Of a DNA stretch of 64,000 nt, positions 8,601 through 18,106 are shown piece by piece (position 1 is the stretch's first letter; each line of letters begins with the position of its first letter). The notes beneath the pieces are model-generated. The model did no database searches. It saw only the letters and a list, made by a program, of their open reading frames with translations, and had not been told where the DNA came from. A program made the translations under genes and the position numbers. Source of the DNA: Nemertoderma westbladi (lineage: Eukaryota > Xenacoelomorpha > Nemertodermatida > Nemertodermatidae); the NCBI GenBank assembly GCA_032718475.1, contig JAUCBJ010005825.1:54714-118713 (forward strand), in the 5' to 3' direction.

Positions 8601-10163
8601 TTAACCCTATTAAACCCGGGGGGGGGGGGGTCAATATGACCCCCCCGTGGTTTTTTTATTATAATTCTGAAACAAACGCAGTTGGGAATCTGAAATTTTA
8701 TGACTTTTCCTAAAAATCTATTGTCTTCATGGTAGTGAAAACCGTTTTCAAAAATATTGGGTACTTTTCGAGTTATAGCACCATTTTTTAACCCTACTTT
8801 TGGTACTTTTTTTGAGACGTTTTTTGAAAATTACATTTCATTAAATATGAATTGTAACATCTCTATTTTTGATTTACACCGGTTTTTTGGTGTTAGAAAT
8901 TGGATGGAATTCATATAAATTGATTTAGAAATTTCAAACTTGTTTTTTTCGATGGGTGCCAAATTTTGGTGCCAGCACCAAATTTTGAAATAAGTCAATT
9001 TTGTAAATTGATTGTTTGAAACTTGTTTTTTACGCAATTGGGGTTTTTTGGGGTTCTGGATTCGATGAAATATATACGAGTTGCACCAAGCGTATCAAAC
9101 TTGTATTTTTCGGTGCTGTGTGCAAATTTTGGTGCTAGCACGAAATTTTGAAAATCCATTCAATATACAAAATAGCTTGTGACAATTTATTTCTTGAGTT
9201 TTAAGAGGTTTATGGCTGTTCTGAATTCAATGGAAAATATAATTATCGAACTAGATATCTCAAACTTGTATTTTTCGGATGTGGGTGCAAAATGTGGTGC
9301 TAGCACCAAATTTTGAAAACCATCAAATATATCAATTGATTGTGTCACCTTGTTTCTTGCATTATACGGGTTTGTGATGGTTCTGAATTCAATGGAATCA
9401 GTAAAAATTTCATAAGAGTTCTCAAACTTGTATTTTTCGCCGGTGGGTGAAAATTGTTGTGCCAGCACCAAATTTTTGAAAATGTGCAAATTGATAAGTA
9501 GATAGTATCACATTGTTTCTTGCGTTATACGGGTTTATGAGGGTCCTGAATCCGATGGAATCAATAAAAACAGCACTGGACATCGCAAACTTGTACTTTT
9601 TGGTGATGAGTACGAAATTTGGTGCTAGCACCAAAATTTGAAAATTACGCCGAAAAATACAAGTAGCAATGATCTGGCATATTAGAAATGTATTCCATTA
9701 GAATCAGCGCCCTCGAAAACCTGAAAATGTGAATTTATAGCATCGTATAAGTGAATTAAAAATTTTGTGTTCTAACTGAAAAGTGCTGGTTACTTGTTTT
9801 TTTCATTTTTTTCCTACGCAGAGAGGACTAAACAGCCATTTATAGTAATCATATCATTTTTAAATATTTTCCAATGTATTTTGCACCCCAGAAAACCTGT
9901 ATTGAAAAATAAATAGCCGAAAATGTAACTTTCAAATTTTGTGAAAATTGTCCACTACTTGTAATTTTGGTGCTGCAATATAACCACCCCAGTACATTTT
10001 TTCGAAAATTTTTTTTTTCGGTCGGATCCAGACAAGTGATACCTACGTACAAACAACAAATCAGACGTTTTCGTAAATATTTGTAGATTTTAGAGGGGGG
10101 GGTCAATATGACCCCCTCCCGGTATTTGTACAACATTTTATAGCCCGGTACTAATAGGGTTAA
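8601..10163 (+). mobile_element. piggyBac-like non-autonomous element, copy 1
   Basis: The element (8605-10159, 1555 bp) is flanked by TTAA at 8601-8604 and 10160-10163. It begins CCCTATTA and ends TAATAGGG, the CCC...GGG inverted ends and TTAA target expected of piggyBac. Just inside each end is a G-run/C-run hairpin, GGGGGTCA-ATA-TGACCCCC. It has no transposase frame. A near-identical copy in the opposite orientation lies at 29493-31046. Confidence 0.88.
8945..9640 (+). repeat. Internal ~165-bp repeats with a palindromic core in the piggyBac-like element
   Basis: A core close to TTGGTGCTAGCACCAAATTT recurs at about 8957, 9129, 9295, 9457 and 9617 (spacing 160-172 bp). Each core is followed by TTGAAAA and preceded by AAACTTGTATTTTTCG-like sequence. 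GGTGCTAGCACC is a perfect palindrome in several copies. The same array is present in copy 2. Confidence 0.8.
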
Positions 10164-10318
10164 GTCTATGACAAGTTTGTCTACAATTGTACAGTAGATT
10201 GATATTTAGTTCGATTATTCAGTACCTACATTGTGTTAATTAGCACTAGCATACGCGCCTGTTAATTAGTCAAGATATACAGTACTTACAGTAAATAGTA
10301 TGTGCCGAATAAAGGGTC

Positions 10319-11637
10319 TACTACTACTACTACTAGGATCGGCATGCTGCATTGCAGCTGCATTTTTAAGAATGCTGTGCCGGCTTGTCAACAAAATTGC
10401 ACCGCCACAACTCCCTATCACCCATGACATTTGCTAGATCATCCGCATCTTTAAGGCCAGTGTCCTTTAAGATGCGTCTCAAGAAAGTCATGGGCTGTCC
10501 ACCATGCTTATTCACTCCATGAGGCTGCCAAAGTACAAGATTATGAACTGGCTGGTCCTCACGGCGAAAGCAATGTCCTGCAAAGCGGAGGCGATTTTGT
10601 TCTAGTGTCAAGCTTGGGGGAACCAATGAGACACCTCCAATGTTATATAGTGTCTGGTTGGAGATGTGTGCATTGTACTTGACACAATGTACCCGGCGTA
10701 GCATTCTTGTGAATGTGCCATCCAGAGATTTGGTGTCCTCAGCAGTTAGAGCCCAGCATGGACTCCCGTAGAGGAGTACTGGAACTACTGCTGCTCTAAA
10801 TAATCGGACCTTAAGTTTCCGATTAATTCTAGGTGACTTCCAAATCCTGGAAAGCCTATTCAAGGCTGCCCATGCCTTTCCCTTACGTATTCGAAGGTCC
10901 TCACCTGACTTCCGGATCCATGATCCCAGGTAACAGAAGTCGTCCACATGCTCAAGTATACCATCCTTTGAGCTTATGCTCATCCGATCAGAGACTTGCT
11001 GAGGACTTTCAAAGTTAACTGTCAGAATTTTGGTCTTTCTGGAGTTAATAAAAAGACCAACACTAGAAGCAGCATGTTCTAATGAGCTGAGGAGCCGCTG
11101 GGCTCCCTCTAATGATTCTGAGAGTACTCCTAAGTCATCAGCAAAGTCTAGATCAGTTAGGTACTTGGCAGGATTTCCTCGACTTCTGGAGCCAGTAGGT
11201 GGAGTTATCATCACCCCATCATCATTATGATGATCTAAGGACATGCGTAGAACATAGTCAACCACAATAATGAACAAGAATGGTGCAAGTGTGTCTCCTT
11301 GGAGTACGCCCCATAACACTTCAAATGGTTCTGTGTCACCGTCAACAGTAGACACAAATGTTGTCGAACCATCGTATACTGATCTGATTGCTGCAATAAT
11401 TTCATCAGGAATCCCATATAATGAAAGTATGCTGAACATACGTGAGCGAGAGACTGAATCAAAGGCCTTGAAGAAGTCAACAAAGATAACAGCCAGATGC
11501 CTGTCTTTCTTTTTTGATAACTCTTCAATTATCCTTCTAAGTGCCAAAATGGGCTCCATGGTCCCACGACCTTTACGGAACCCATTCTGATTTCCACGTA
11601 GCAGTCTCTCAATGGGATCCCTGATGCGATTTAATAG
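10319..11637 (-). mobile_element. LINE-A copy 2, 5' truncated, with 11-bp target-site duplication
   Basis: The insert is flanked by AATAAAGGGTC at 10308-10318 and 11638-11648. On the minus strand it runs from the reverse transcriptase fingers to the 3' end and finishes in a (TAG)n run (seen as TACTACTACTACTAC on the plus strand at about 10320). The element was 5' truncated on insertion, as is usual for LINEs. Confidence 0.9.
10366..11637 (-). CDS. LINE-A reverse transcriptase, open across the whole truncated copy
   Basis: The frame is open from the 5' truncation to the stop, about 424 codons, with an internal ATG at 11559. It reads GNQNGFRKGRGT (fingers), AVIFVDFFKAFDSVSR (motif A), GVLQGDTLAPFLFIIVVDYV (motif B) and DLDFADDLGVLSES (motif C), then the thumb and the C-terminal LLYGSPCWALT and NLVLWQPHG blocks. 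All catalytic Asp residues are present, but the endonuclease end of ORF2 is missing, so the copy cannot be autonomous. It is the best-preserved of the three copies and suggests recent activity. There is no promoter. Confidence 0.85.
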   Translation of the reverse strand, partial: LLNRIRDPIERLLRGNQNGFRKGRGTMEPILALRRIIEELSKKKDRHLAVIFVDFFKAFDSVSRSRMFSILSLYGIPDEIIAAIRSVYDGSTTFVSTVDGDTEPFEVLWGVLQGDTLAPFLFIIVVDYVLRMSLDHHNDDGVMITPPTGSRSRGNPAKYLTDLDFADDLGVLSESLEGAQRLLSSLEHAASSVGLFINSRKTKILTVNFESPQQVSDRMSISSKDGILEHVDDFCYLGSWIRKSGEDLRIRKGKAWAALNRLSRIWKSPRINRKLKVRLFRAAVVPVLLYGSPCWALTAEDTKSLDGTFTRMLRRVHCVKYNAHISNQTLYNIGGVSLVPPSLTLEQNRLRFAGHCFRREDQPVHNLVLWQPHGVNKHGGQPMTFLRRILKDTGLKDADDLANVMGDRELWRCNFVDKPAQHS

Positions 11638-11648
11638 AATAAAGGGTC

Positions 11649-11964
11649 AAATACTAACAGTGCAGTAGTTAGTACAGTATGTGCAATATAAGGGGTCAAC
11701 CAGAACTAATTACTAAATGGCATTTTAATTATAAGGATTTTGGATCTCCTGCTCATTCATTCAATTAAATTCATATACTAATTGTTACAGTAAATTCATA
11801 CTTTATAATTTCGGTGTAATCGTGACGTTTCTTGTATTAAATATTCTGTACGATAAAGTCATTAAATATTTTCATCTCTCTAAAATAACCAAATGGTCCT
11901 TCGAACCGGTACAACTACGAAAAGGAGACGATGAAATGATGGGAGACAACTCACGGCTCAATGT
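11649..11964. other. AT-rich sequence without recognisable features
   Basis: No coding frame is seen. GTATGTGCAATATAAGGGGTC near 11680 resembles the flank GTATGTGCCGAATAAAGGGTC at 10298, so the LINE-A copy 2 target lay in a locally repeated AATAAA-like sequence. Confidence 0.35.
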
Positions 11965-12213
11965 GTCAGTTAATCAGTATAGTTAGGTTAGTTTAGCTAG
12001 GGAAGTACCGGGACTTTAATCACCGTCTTCGATACCCGCCTTCCGTTTACCATCAATATTCTATTGTCAATTCCGTGTATCATTTATTCATTTATACTAT
12101 TATACCCGAAGGACTATATACAACGATCAACAAACTCTTTCACTTTTCACACACGGCGGGGACGCGTAGATTAAAAACCGGATAAACCGGGATCCTCCCT
12201 GGATCCCGTCACA
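11965..12213 (+). mobile_element. 3' part of an LTR of the gag-type family
   Basis: The segment shares with the LTR at 967-1511 the order GTTAGGTTAGTTTAGCTAGG, ACCGGGACTTTAATCACCG, CACACGGCGGGGACGCGT and the terminal GGATAAACCGGGATCC ... GTCACA, ending at 12213. The 5' half with TGTTAGC is not found, so it is a truncated LTR. It joins directly to a reversed NeSL fragment. Confidence 0.75.
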
Positions 12214-12373
12214 TTGTTGTTGTGAGGGAGATGACAATGATTGAGGGGGTAATTGTTGTTTATTTGTGATTTGTGGGGACTGTGGTAGGGGGGTTGGTGA
12301 GGATGGGGTTGGTGAGGGGGGGGGGGGGGGGGGGGGCTTGGGTAGATTGTGGGTGTTGACTGTCATTGGTGGT
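12214..12373 (-). mobile_element. 160-bp NeSL linker fragment, reversed
   Basis: The reverse complement matches 5440-5605, the Pro-rich linker of the NeSL element, including the C homopolymer (here a G run at ~12318-12336), NTHNLPKPPPPPPP and ITNKQQLPPQSL. It is joined at one end exactly to the LTR terminus and at the other to the reversed gag relic. Confidence 0.85.
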
Positions 12374-14097
12374 ACTAACCCTAGACCCATTAGGCCTACA
12401 TCCCCCCAAGGTTGGATATTTTAACCCTTCAAAACTTTGACCGGTAATGGGCCTACTTATATTACTTACATTTAATGGTACTGAAAAGCCTGCCTGTTGG
12501 TCTAGTAATGGCCTACCTGACATACCTGTATGTTGACTACCGGTAGGCCTATATATTGCAGTATTCGCGGTACCGGTAGCATCGCTAGGCCTACCGCCTA
12601 CATTTATCTTCCTATCCAGGCCTACACCAACCGGTACTTCATAACTGGTTCCCAAATGCCTACTGCTACTACTGTATTGGGGTGTCCGTTGGAATAAAAG
12701 TATCTGCTAAAGGGTTTCTTCCTAACGGTGGTACCGGTACTTTACTTGACTTAGCGCTTACCGGTACTGCTAGCCCCAGTTCTAATTTACTGCTTTCACC
12801 TTGGCCTACCACTGGTACGGGAGCAGTTATTGGTACTATATTTTGCGCAGGCCTACTTGTATTGTGATGTGCTACCGGTACCAGTACGTTACGCGAAAAT
12901 TGATTTAAACACTGAGAATCATTTTGCTCAGCTTCAGATGATTGGGTTACCGGTACAGGTTTCCTCACATTCACTAACCGCATCATCATATGTACTCAGG
13001 CCTACGGGGTGACGGCTATGGTCATCTACAGTATAATACTGTACGTTTTCATAATTCCTATCGATACCTGATTTCTGATTAGGCCTACTTATTGTACTCT
13101 TTGGTCGCAATACAAAACCGTCACTGGAATTAGATCTTGGCCTAGCATTACTAGCACCCCTATCACAACCTTGCAGTTGGTCTTGTGTTTTCATTGGTTG
13201 ATAAATATCTGTATTATGTAAAATATTTTCAATTTCACCCGCCCCTTTATTTGGTGTAGTAAATGTCCTTGGAATAAATCCTACTGTACCTGGGGGATTC
13301 TCTGCTGTTATAGGGCTAATAATCTTAACTGATCTACATGTTTGTTTATCGGGTTTGTGGTACATTGGCGTTTCACGGGTCAAGACACTGTCAATCTCTG
13401 AGATGCGGTTTACATAGGTTAATGTGTCCATTGTAACCATTTCCCTCGGTTGGGTTTGTTTACCACTACTAGTCTCGGATTGCAATTGGGATATATAATT
13501 TTCAGCCTCTATTAATTTAATTTATCTCGCTATTTTGTCACACTCATCTTGTTCATCACGCTCTCGTCTACGTTCCTTACGTTCCCATTCTATTTTGTTT
13601 TCCCGATCTTTAAGGGCCTTTATTTTATCCTCTCCCTCCACCTGCTGCCTATACCTAATTATCTCTGAGGACCGGGTAGATCCCGCAGCAGACCTAAGCT
13701 TACTTCCCCCCAGATAATCCCCCTGGTTACTTACATCAATTTGTGATACAGAATCTTCTGGGTTCAAGAGAGGAATTTCGCCTTCGGCCGTTGCTAGGGG
13801 TTGTATCCCTTCCTCGTTTCCTATTAGGGCATTTTGGCTTTCCCCGGCAGCGCTTGGAGAGGTACTTCTGCGGATCTCCTCCAGGTGGGTTTTAACCCTT
13901 GCTTGGATTTCCTGTGACCGCGATACCTCTCCACACGAAACTAAATGCCTACAGTACCTATTAATAAAGTCATAATCCTCACCATATTGCGCCGAGTCAC
14001 TAGGAGTTACCATAGTTTGAATTCCAAAGAACCTTCTTTCAGCCCTCTTGAATCTTCGATGGAGTTCTGTTGGTTCCATAGTCTCCTCTAGCAGCAC
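12374..14097 (-). pseudogene. gag-like protein relic of the LTR family
   Basis: Read on the minus strand from 14097, LHRRFKRAERRFFGI, YDFINRYCRHLVSCGEVSRS, a run of Glu-rich sequence and NPEDSVSQI parallel the gag at 48358-50202 (LRRAYNATREL, SNRYFDHLVCSGQ, NSEDSVSSV). A charged coiled coil (DRENKIEWERKERRRERDEQ) follows. A TAA then interrupts the same frame at about 13522, and coding resumes in frame to ~12940. Two frameshifts follow, with the last similarity near 12400. The distal half is built from Pro/Val/Thr-rich, low-complexity sequence dense in CCGGTA and AGGCCTA words. No protease or polymerase is seen. Confidence 0.55.
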
Positions 14098-14249
14098 GTT
14101 GCCTCTGCGGGATGTCTTTGGTCATACATCTGGATCTGATGACATCCGCCCCTCCAGACTCTGTTGAAACGTCGAAGTTCCTTGTTGAACCGTTGTTACC
14201 CCCTGCCCCAATGAAGGGTTTAAGTCTCGGGGCGCAATGGGTACAGTAG

Positions 14250-14619
14250 ATTTATACTGTGGCGTTACGGGGAAGCGATGGAGTCATTCTGGCCGTCGAG
14301 AAATTCATCCAATCGAAACTCCACAAAACGGATGTGCAGTCGATAACCCGTCTGTTCCACCTAGAGGAAGGTGTTGGTGCCTCGGTCGCTGGGTTACTAA
14401 CAGACTATTTAATGCTCGTGGATTATGCGCGGGATGAGACGGCGGATTACCGGGAATCCTACGGAGTCCGCGTTCCATTGGAAGTTCGCCAATACGTACA
14501 CCCTCGCTCCCTGTACTCGGGTATACGGCCGTTTGACGACTATAACCCTGGCGGCTGTAGGGGCCGATGTCGGTCCCCAGATATATATGGTGGAGCCTAG
14601 CGGGTACGCGGGAGTATGA
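14250..14619 (+). pseudogene. PSMA3: Proteasome subunit alpha type-3-like pseudogene fragment
   Basis: The frame from 14250 reads GSDGVILAVEKFIQSKL, GVGASVAGLLTDYLMLVDYA, RDETADYRESYGVRVPLEV, YVHPRSLYSGIRPFD. These are the successive blocks of a 20S proteasome alpha subunit, and the order AREE/D-ASxFR-xxYG-xPLx-YVH-xLYS-xRPF fits alpha-3 best. After GIRPF a frameshift moves the match (IYMVEPSGYAG) into the next frame, and a short deletion removes residues between VPLEV and YVH. The N-terminal region and the C-terminal third are missing. No intron is seen in the ~370 bp, so it could be a retrocopy or an exon carried by a retroelement. It is not functional here. Confidence 0.6.
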
Positions 14620-15120
14620 CCAAGTTGCCAAGGATACCTTGACGAAAGCAGACTCATACAGAATTTAAATGACACCAATAGTGATAACAGCGATGAGTTG
14701 TCAGCTCTTTTCTTAATCACTTTGTTAATTTTAGTTGTTTTTTTTTTAGTTGTTATTTTGGACTGAGTTTTGTCCTACTGCTGCAAGCCTTTAGCCTTTT
14801 GGTCGTTGAATTTTGTAAAAGTTTTTATCATTTTGCGTGAGCGAAATGAAACCAGTAGGCGACATGGGCCCCAAGAAATGTTCATGGAAGTTTACCATCC
14901 ATACTGGAACTCCGGTACCGGGAATGATTTGGCGAATAGTTGACTGGCTGGAAGCCATCAAAATAAACAAAATATAAATAGTGTGGTGTGGTATATCTAA
15001 TATAATCATTGCTAAATTTAATTGATCTTAACATAAGGTGGCTTTATAGTTTTGGTACAAATCATTTCTTTGTTTTTTTTTGTTGTTGAAAGTTTAGCAA
15101 GCTTAACTTTGGGGGGAGTT
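14620..15120. other. Untranslated sequence ending in a polypurine tract
   Basis: No coding region is recognised. The segment is T-rich and finishes with AACTTTGGGGGGAGTT directly before an LTR-like start, which resembles the 3' internal end of an LTR retroelement. Confidence 0.4.
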
Positions 15121-15591
15121 TGTAACGAAAGAAATGATGATATACATAACAAAGTAATTTTATCCTCTCTCGAAACGTTGTAAAGGACCTTAAGGCTCGC
15201 CCCATTCAATATAACGACTTTAGATTCAATATTAATAATATAAATAGGAAATTGAAGAAAGGGCATCTTGGTAATCTCCCAACTAGTACTAGGGATGTTA
15301 TTATTTGGTTAATGGTGATGGGTTTGTAATGTAGGAAGGAGCGAGCCAATCACAGAATGCCACCGCCCGCGCCACGTGGAATGGCAGAGATGATAATTGA
15401 TAAGACAAAGTAGTTTTTCCATTATGGCCCCAGTGTTGACTCTTTCCCCTCAGAGAGCGGGGATAGAGAAATAGCCGTGGTGGAAACACTATTTCTGACG
15501 AGTGTCTCCCACCCGTTAATAATTGCATTCTGTGATTGTCTCTAATTAATAACTGTGTGTAACATATAATTACAATAAAACTGTTATTACA
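15121..15591 (+). mobile_element. LTR of a BEL/Pao-type element
   Basis: The 471-bp segment begins TGTAACG and ends TTATTACA, giving matched TGTAA/TTACA ends. A polypurine tract precedes it, and TGTGGGCTCGTACAGG follows within 10-26 bp at the place of a primer-binding site, similar to the 3' end of a tRNA-Pro complement. A polyadenylation-like CAATAAAAC lies near its 3' end. No second copy of this LTR was seen in the window, so the call rests on structure and on the BEL pol that follows. Confidence 0.5.
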
Positions 15592-15637
15592 CTGTATAAA
15601 GTGTGGGCTCGTACAGGAAGTGTTTTTCTCCAAGTAA

Positions 15638-17890
15638 AAAGTGGCTAGGAAGATTCTCCACAACACAGAGCCTCTGCAATGTCAATGGTCAAAGTGGTTG
15701 TCAGAGGCTGGAATGGTAATATATTTCCCACGCTGTGTCTACTTTTCTCAGGATTGTTCCATACACATATTCTGCGATGCTTCTTCTTCTGCCTATGCAT
15801 TTTTGGCCTATATAGCTCACCCCAATAGAGTACCAATATTGTTCTATGGGAAATCTAGAGCTGCCCCACGCAAACCAGGTCTTTCAACACCCCGCCTTGA
15901 GCTTATGGCTTGCCTACTGGGTAGTCGATTTGCCAACCATATTAATAAAGAGATATGTAAACCTTATAGGATGCATCTATGGACTGATTCACTTTGTGCC
16001 TTATTCTGGATTCGCAAAGGTTCAGCCAAAAAGGATATTTTTGTAAATAATAGACTCTCTGAAATAAACAAAAATACAGAATCAGCAATGTGGCGTTATG
16101 TTTCCACAACCCAAAATCCCACAGATATTCCTTCGCGTGGGTGTAGCCTATCTAGGTTGGCAGTAAATTGCTTATATTTGAATGGACCTGAGTTTCTCAG
16201 ATATCCAGAGTCATCATGGCCAATTGAGCCTACACCCCCTCCTCAACTTTTAACCATTGAAGCCATAGAACCATTGTCAGAATGTTCTTTACTGAAGCTA
16301 GAGGATTATTCAAACATTAATAAACCTGTTAGGATATTAGCCTGGATATTCCGATTTGTACATAATATAAAGAATCCAAAATCAATGATAAAAGGATCTT
16401 TGTCTGGTTCTGAACATAGTTATTCATTGAACTACCTTATTTCGATAGAACAACATCGCCATTATGTAAAAGAAATCAAGTCACTGAAGTCTAATTCGAA
16501 CAATTTAAGTCAGAGCTCCTCCATTTGGCGCCTTCATCCAGTAGTTATGAATAATTTACTTATGTTGAAGCCTCGTACCAATGAGCCTCCACTTCCTATA
16601 CTTCCTTGTAGAAGTTACCTAACTAAACTTATTGTATATGATATTCATAGTTGTATTATGCATCAAGGTGCTGAAGCAACCTTAGCTCAGGTTAGAAGAA
16701 AATATTGGATACCTCATGGAAGGTCGTTGGTACGTCAATTGATTTATAATTGCAAACCTTGTCTTCGTTACCGAGCTCAACCTTATGATACTTCAGAATC
16801 ATATCTTCAGCCATTTAGAAGTCAACCAATAGCGCCATTTACTAAATCTGGACTTGACTTTTTTGGACCCTTGTATTTAGAAAATAACACTAAGGTTCAG
16901 TGTTTATTGTTTACATGTGCAGCTACAAGAGCTGTACATCTTGAGTTGGTTGATGATGGTTCTGCAGCCAATACACATCTTACTATACGAAAATTCTCAG
17001 CCCGATGTATACCACCTTTGTATCCTGTTGAGTTATACTCAGATAATGCTCGAACATTCACCAAATTTTCAACTATGAGATTCCCAAGTCACCTTGTTAC
17101 ATGGAAATTCATACCAGCAAGATCCCCACATTGGGGTGGGTGGTGGGAGCGCCTAGTTCGACTAGCCAAAACATGTTTGCGAATATTGTGTCATGGTCGT
17201 AAGTTTACGAGATCCCAGTTGGAAGCAGCTCTAGTAGAGTATGCAGCTGTAATGAATTTGCGTCCTTTAACTGCTTCTTCTGACAACCCAAATGATTCAT
17301 CAGCTATAAGCCCTAGTGACTTTTTATATGGATCTCCACCTACTGATAATGTTTTTGATTACTTTGCTGTTGATTCTAAAGTTATTCGTAACAAACTTCT
17401 ACTTCGTGATAGATTTGCCAGAATATTCTGGAAACACTGGCATGAACGATACCTTGCGTCATTACGTACATGGAGAACTGTTGGCAATGATCCAAAGCGT
17501 GTGCCCTCGGTTGGAGATCTTGTATTAGTCAAGGAGAAGGCTCCCCGAGGACAATGGCCTTTAGCACGCGTTACAGATTTATTCTTAAGTCGAGATAGTT
17601 CACCACGTACAGTTGAAATTAAACTACGTGGCCGTACAACAACGCGCTCATCTCATTTGTTGATCCCTCTAGAGAGTGACCCTGGATATACTGATAGAGT
17701 TGGGGGGTCAACCATGCCTAGCTCGACCAAGGATAGTAATAAACAATCTAGTAGTCGTAGGGGCAAAGACGCTTTACGAAAGAATGTCTCCACAACAACT
17801 GTAGTGACCCCACAACCAATACCTACACCTGTATACACCACCTTAAAAGGTCGCGTTATTAGGAAACCGCAAAAACTGGGAATACCCTAA
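15638..17890 (+). CDS. pol: BEL/Pao pol fragment: RNase H-like region, integrase, C-terminal domain
   Basis: The open frame (about 750 codons) has no true start: a TAA precedes it and the homology begins mid-domain. Residues 25-195 are the BEL RNase H-type region, with acidic residues in IFCDAS (46), LELMA (87), WTDSL (116) and NPTDIPSRG (162). An HHCC zinc-binding module spans 335-373 (HSCIMH ... YNCKPC). The integrase core has Asp405 (GLDFFGP), Asp467 (YSDNAR) and Glu502 (WWERL), close to the DD35E spacing. The region around 615-690 (VGDLVLVKEKAPRGQWPLAR) matches the C-terminal domain usual in BEL pol. gag, protease and most of the reverse transcriptase are missing. It is uninterrupted, so decay is recent. 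Confidence 0.92.
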   Translation, partial: KVARKILHNTEPLQCQWSKWLSEAGMVIYFPRCVYFSQDCSIHIFCDASSSAYAFLAYIAHPNRVPILFYGKSRAAPRKPGLSTPRLELMACLLGSRFANHINKEICKPYRMHLWTDSLCALFWIRKGSAKKDIFVNNRLSEINKNTESAMWRYVSTTQNPTDIPSRGCSLSRLAVNCLYLNGPEFLRYPESSWPIEPTPPPQLLTIEAIEPLSECSLLKLEDYSNINKPVRILAWIFRFVHNIKNPKSMIKGSLSGSEHSYSLNYLISIEQHRHYVKEIKSLKSNSNNLSQSSSIWRLHPVVMNNLLMLKPRTNEPPLPILPCRSYLTKLIVYDIHSCIMHQGAEATLAQVRRKYWIPHGRSLVRQLIYNCKPCLRYRAQPYDTSESYLQPFRSQPIAPFTKSGLDFFGPLYLENNTKVQCLLFTCAATRAVHLELVDDGSAANTHLTIRKFSARCIPPLYPVELYSDNARTFTKFSTMRFPSHLVTWKFIPARSPHWGGWWERLVRLAKTCLRILCHGRKFTRSQLEAALVEYAAVMNLRPLTASSDNPNDSSAISPSDFLYGSPPTDNVFDYFAVDSKVIRNKLLLRDRFARIFWKHWHERYLASLRTWRTVGNDPKRVPSVGDLVLVKEKAPRGQWPLARVTDLFLSRDSSPRTVEIKLRGRTTTRSSHLLIPLESDPGYTDRVGGSTMPSSTKDSNKQSSSRRGKDALRKNVSTTTVVTPQPIPTPVYTTLKGRVIRKPQKLGIP

Positions 17891-18106
17891 GATGGAAAAC
17901 AAACTTTTTATAACAAGACATTTTTTATCCTTAGATTGAAAGAAAACTTTATATCACAATAAATTTTTTGCGACGTGGGGGGATGTATAGTACGTTATCC
18001 ATTTATGTAATGTGATTTACAACACTCTCATACAATGCTTTGTGTTTTTCCCATTCGATAGTACGCCTTGATTGCAAGGCCCTATTGATGATTGAAGTCT
18101 TGCACA
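17891..18106 (+). other. 3' end of the BEL element with polypurine tract
   Basis: After the pol stop, GCGACGTGGGGGGA is followed by TGTATAGTACG, fitting a polypurine tract and the beginning of a 3' LTR. The putative LTR is cut off before NeSL-derived sequence starts near 18107, and it does not match the LTR at 15121. Confidence 0.4.

Noticed and set aside
10833-11230. Plus-strand ORFs across LINE-A copy 2
   Set aside because: They are antisense shadows of the reverse transcriptase, and identical shadows occur at the other copies.
14305-14631. Minus-strand ORF over the proteasome-like fragment
   Set aside because: It is the antisense shadow of the alpha-3-like frame and has no match to a known family.
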